A DNA stretch of 5,709 bases, from NCBI GenBank assembly GCA_017883345.1, contig JADGNT010000375.1:1-5709 (forward strand), in the 5' to 3' direction. The notes beneath the pieces are model-generated. The model did not search any database. It was not told the DNA's origin and saw only the letters and a list, made by a program, of their open reading frames with translations. Positions 4,861 to 5,709 of the stretch are shown in pieces (position 1 is the first letter of the stretch; the number at the start of each line of letters is the position of its first letter). The DNA is from Candidatus Solibacter sp. (GTDB taxonomy: Bacteria > Acidobacteriota > Terriglobia > Bryobacterales > Bryobacteraceae). The translations under genes and the position numbers were made by a program.

Positions 4861-5709
4861 ATGATGAGACCCACGGCCGCGATGCTCCTGCGCAAAGCTT
4901 TCCGGATCTTCGCTGCGAATTTGCTGCTTGCCGCGCTCTTGCCTCTCGACAGCGAGCAGGCCGCCAGACCGCAGCCCCGCCCAGCCGGGGTGCAGTTCAA
5001 TAGAGTTGCGGAGTCGGGCATTACCTTTCGCCACGAAAACGGGGCTTCGGCCGAGAAGCACATGTTCGAGACCTTCGGCTACGGGGTGGGCGTGATCGAT
5101 TTCGACAACGACGGCCAGCCCGACCTGTTTTTCGCCAACGGAGCCGACCTGGCCCACGGCAAGCCATCGCCTGGCAATGCGCTCTATCGCAATCTGGGCA
5201 ACGGAAAATTCGAGGATGTAACTGCCAAAGCCGGTGTCGCGGGCAACGGGATGTTCGCTACCGGCGTGACCGTGGGCGACTATGATAACGACGGCTACCT
5301 GGATATCTACGTCACGGGCTACGGCGGTAATCAGCTCTTTCGCAACAATGGGGACGGGACCTTCAGTGACGTGACGGCCAGGGCTGGAGTGGGTGCCAGT
5401 GGGTGGAGCAGCAGCGCCGCCTGGGTGGACTACGATCGCGACGGCTACCTGGATCTGTTCGTGGGACGCTACGTGGACTCCGACATTCGCAAGCCGCCGT
5501 ACTGCGGATATCAAAAGCCGGGCTACCGCATGTATTGCGATCCGCAGTTGTTCGACGGGACGCCGGCATTGCTGTACCACAACAATGGGGATGGCACGTT
5601 CACCGAGGTCTCCCGCCAAGCCGGCGTGGCGAATCCGGCGGGAAAAACTTTGGGGGTGGCCATCGGCGATATCGATGGCGATGGATGGCCCGATATCTTC
5701 GTGACCAAC
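4861..5709 (+). CDS. Second CRTAC1-family protein, 3' end beyond window
   Basis: The frame is open from the ATG at 4861 to the last base, giving 283 residues; the nearest in-frame stop upstream is TAG 4834-4836. Tandem ATGs (4861, 4864) follow a poor ribosome site (GAAAG at 4854-4858); a third ATG at 4882 is possible. A Sec-type signal is likely (FRIFAANLLLAALLPL, 14-29). SGITFRHENG (52-61) opens the CRTAC1 core. Four DxDxDG calcium loops start at D80, D140, D190 and D270, each followed by blade sequences such as LYRNLGNGKFEDVT (108-121) and LYHNNGDGTFTEVS (238-251). Between loops three and four, Cys215 and Cys226 lie in the segment PPYCGY...YCDP, recalled as conserved in typical CRTAC1 proteins. 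More FG-GAP repeats and an ASPIC/UnbV domain are expected past the edge. It is paralogous to the gene at 1792 and lies 172 nt after the TPR gene. An extracellular calcium-dependent binding role is inferred. Confidence 0.9.
   Translation, partial: MMRPTAAMLLRKAFRIFAANLLLAALLPLDSEQAARPQPRPAGVQFNRVAESGITFRHENGASAEKHMFETFGYGVGVIDFDNDGQPDLFFANGADLAHGKPSPGNALYRNLGNGKFEDVTAKAGVAGNGMFATGVTVGDYDNDGYLDIYVTGYGGNQLFRNNGDGTFSDVTARAGVGASGWSSSAAWVDYDRDGYLDLFVGRYVDSDIRKPPYCGYQKPGYRMYCDPQLFDGTPALLYHNNGDGTFTEVSRQAGVANPAGKTLGVAIGDIDGDGWPDIFVTN

Noticed and set aside
4681..5619. 312-codon open frame on the - strand opposite the second CRTAC1 gene
   Set aside because: Its repeated Val/Ile/Ala-rich stretches are the antisense reading of the DxDxDG-encoding repeats, which are clearly coding on the + strand.

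Overview
The window reads as a chromosomal fragment of a moderately GC-rich soil-type bacterium. The best guess is Acidobacteriota (Solibacter or Vicinamibacteria-like): long secreted FG-GAP/ASPIC-UnbV (CRTAC1-family) proteins beside secreted TPR proteins, plus a Tat-exported beta-helix protein, are typical of that phylum. This placement rests on gene content alone. All convincing genes lie on the + strand, and all full-length products look exported.

Layout: (1) Bases 1-30 look like the last codons of a gene entering from the left. They are followed by about 275 nt without a credible gene, containing a GC-only stem-loop. (2) Bases 307-1497 encode a right-handed parallel beta-helix protein with a twin-arginine signal. 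This gene is visibly richer in GC (67 and 70% in two sampled 60-base lines) than the genes after it (50-60% in four sampled lines). (3) The 294-nt gap 1498-1791 holds an unusually clear sigma70-type promoter (perfect -35, 5/6 extended -10, 17-nt spacer), abutted upstream by a 12-bp tandem repeat. A possible short leader ORF ends in an ATGA overlap with the next gene. (4) Bases 1792-3750 encode a complete CRTAC1-family protein with seven DxDxDG calcium loops and a C-terminal ASPIC/UnbV domain. (5) Bases 3750-4688 encode an exported TPR protein whose ATG overlaps the preceding TAA by one base (TAATG), so the two are probably translationally coupled. (6) After a 172-nt gap with a TATAAT box, bases 4861-5709 encode the N-terminal 283 residues of a second CRTAC1-family protein, cut by the window edge.

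Working model (inference): the promoter at 1677-1705 drives a CRTAC1-TPR unit, and a second CRTAC1 paralogue follows in the same direction, either by read-through or from its own promoter. The beta-propeller proteins would act outside the cytoplasm in calcium-dependent binding, with the TPR protein as an exported protein-protein scaffold. No mobile element, CRISPR array, tRNA or rRNA was seen. The most distinctive unexplained signals are the regulatory region at 1652-1795 and its partial echoes upstream of the second CRTAC1 gene: a shared TGTCCGA heptamer and short ORFs both carrying YVEV near their C-termini.
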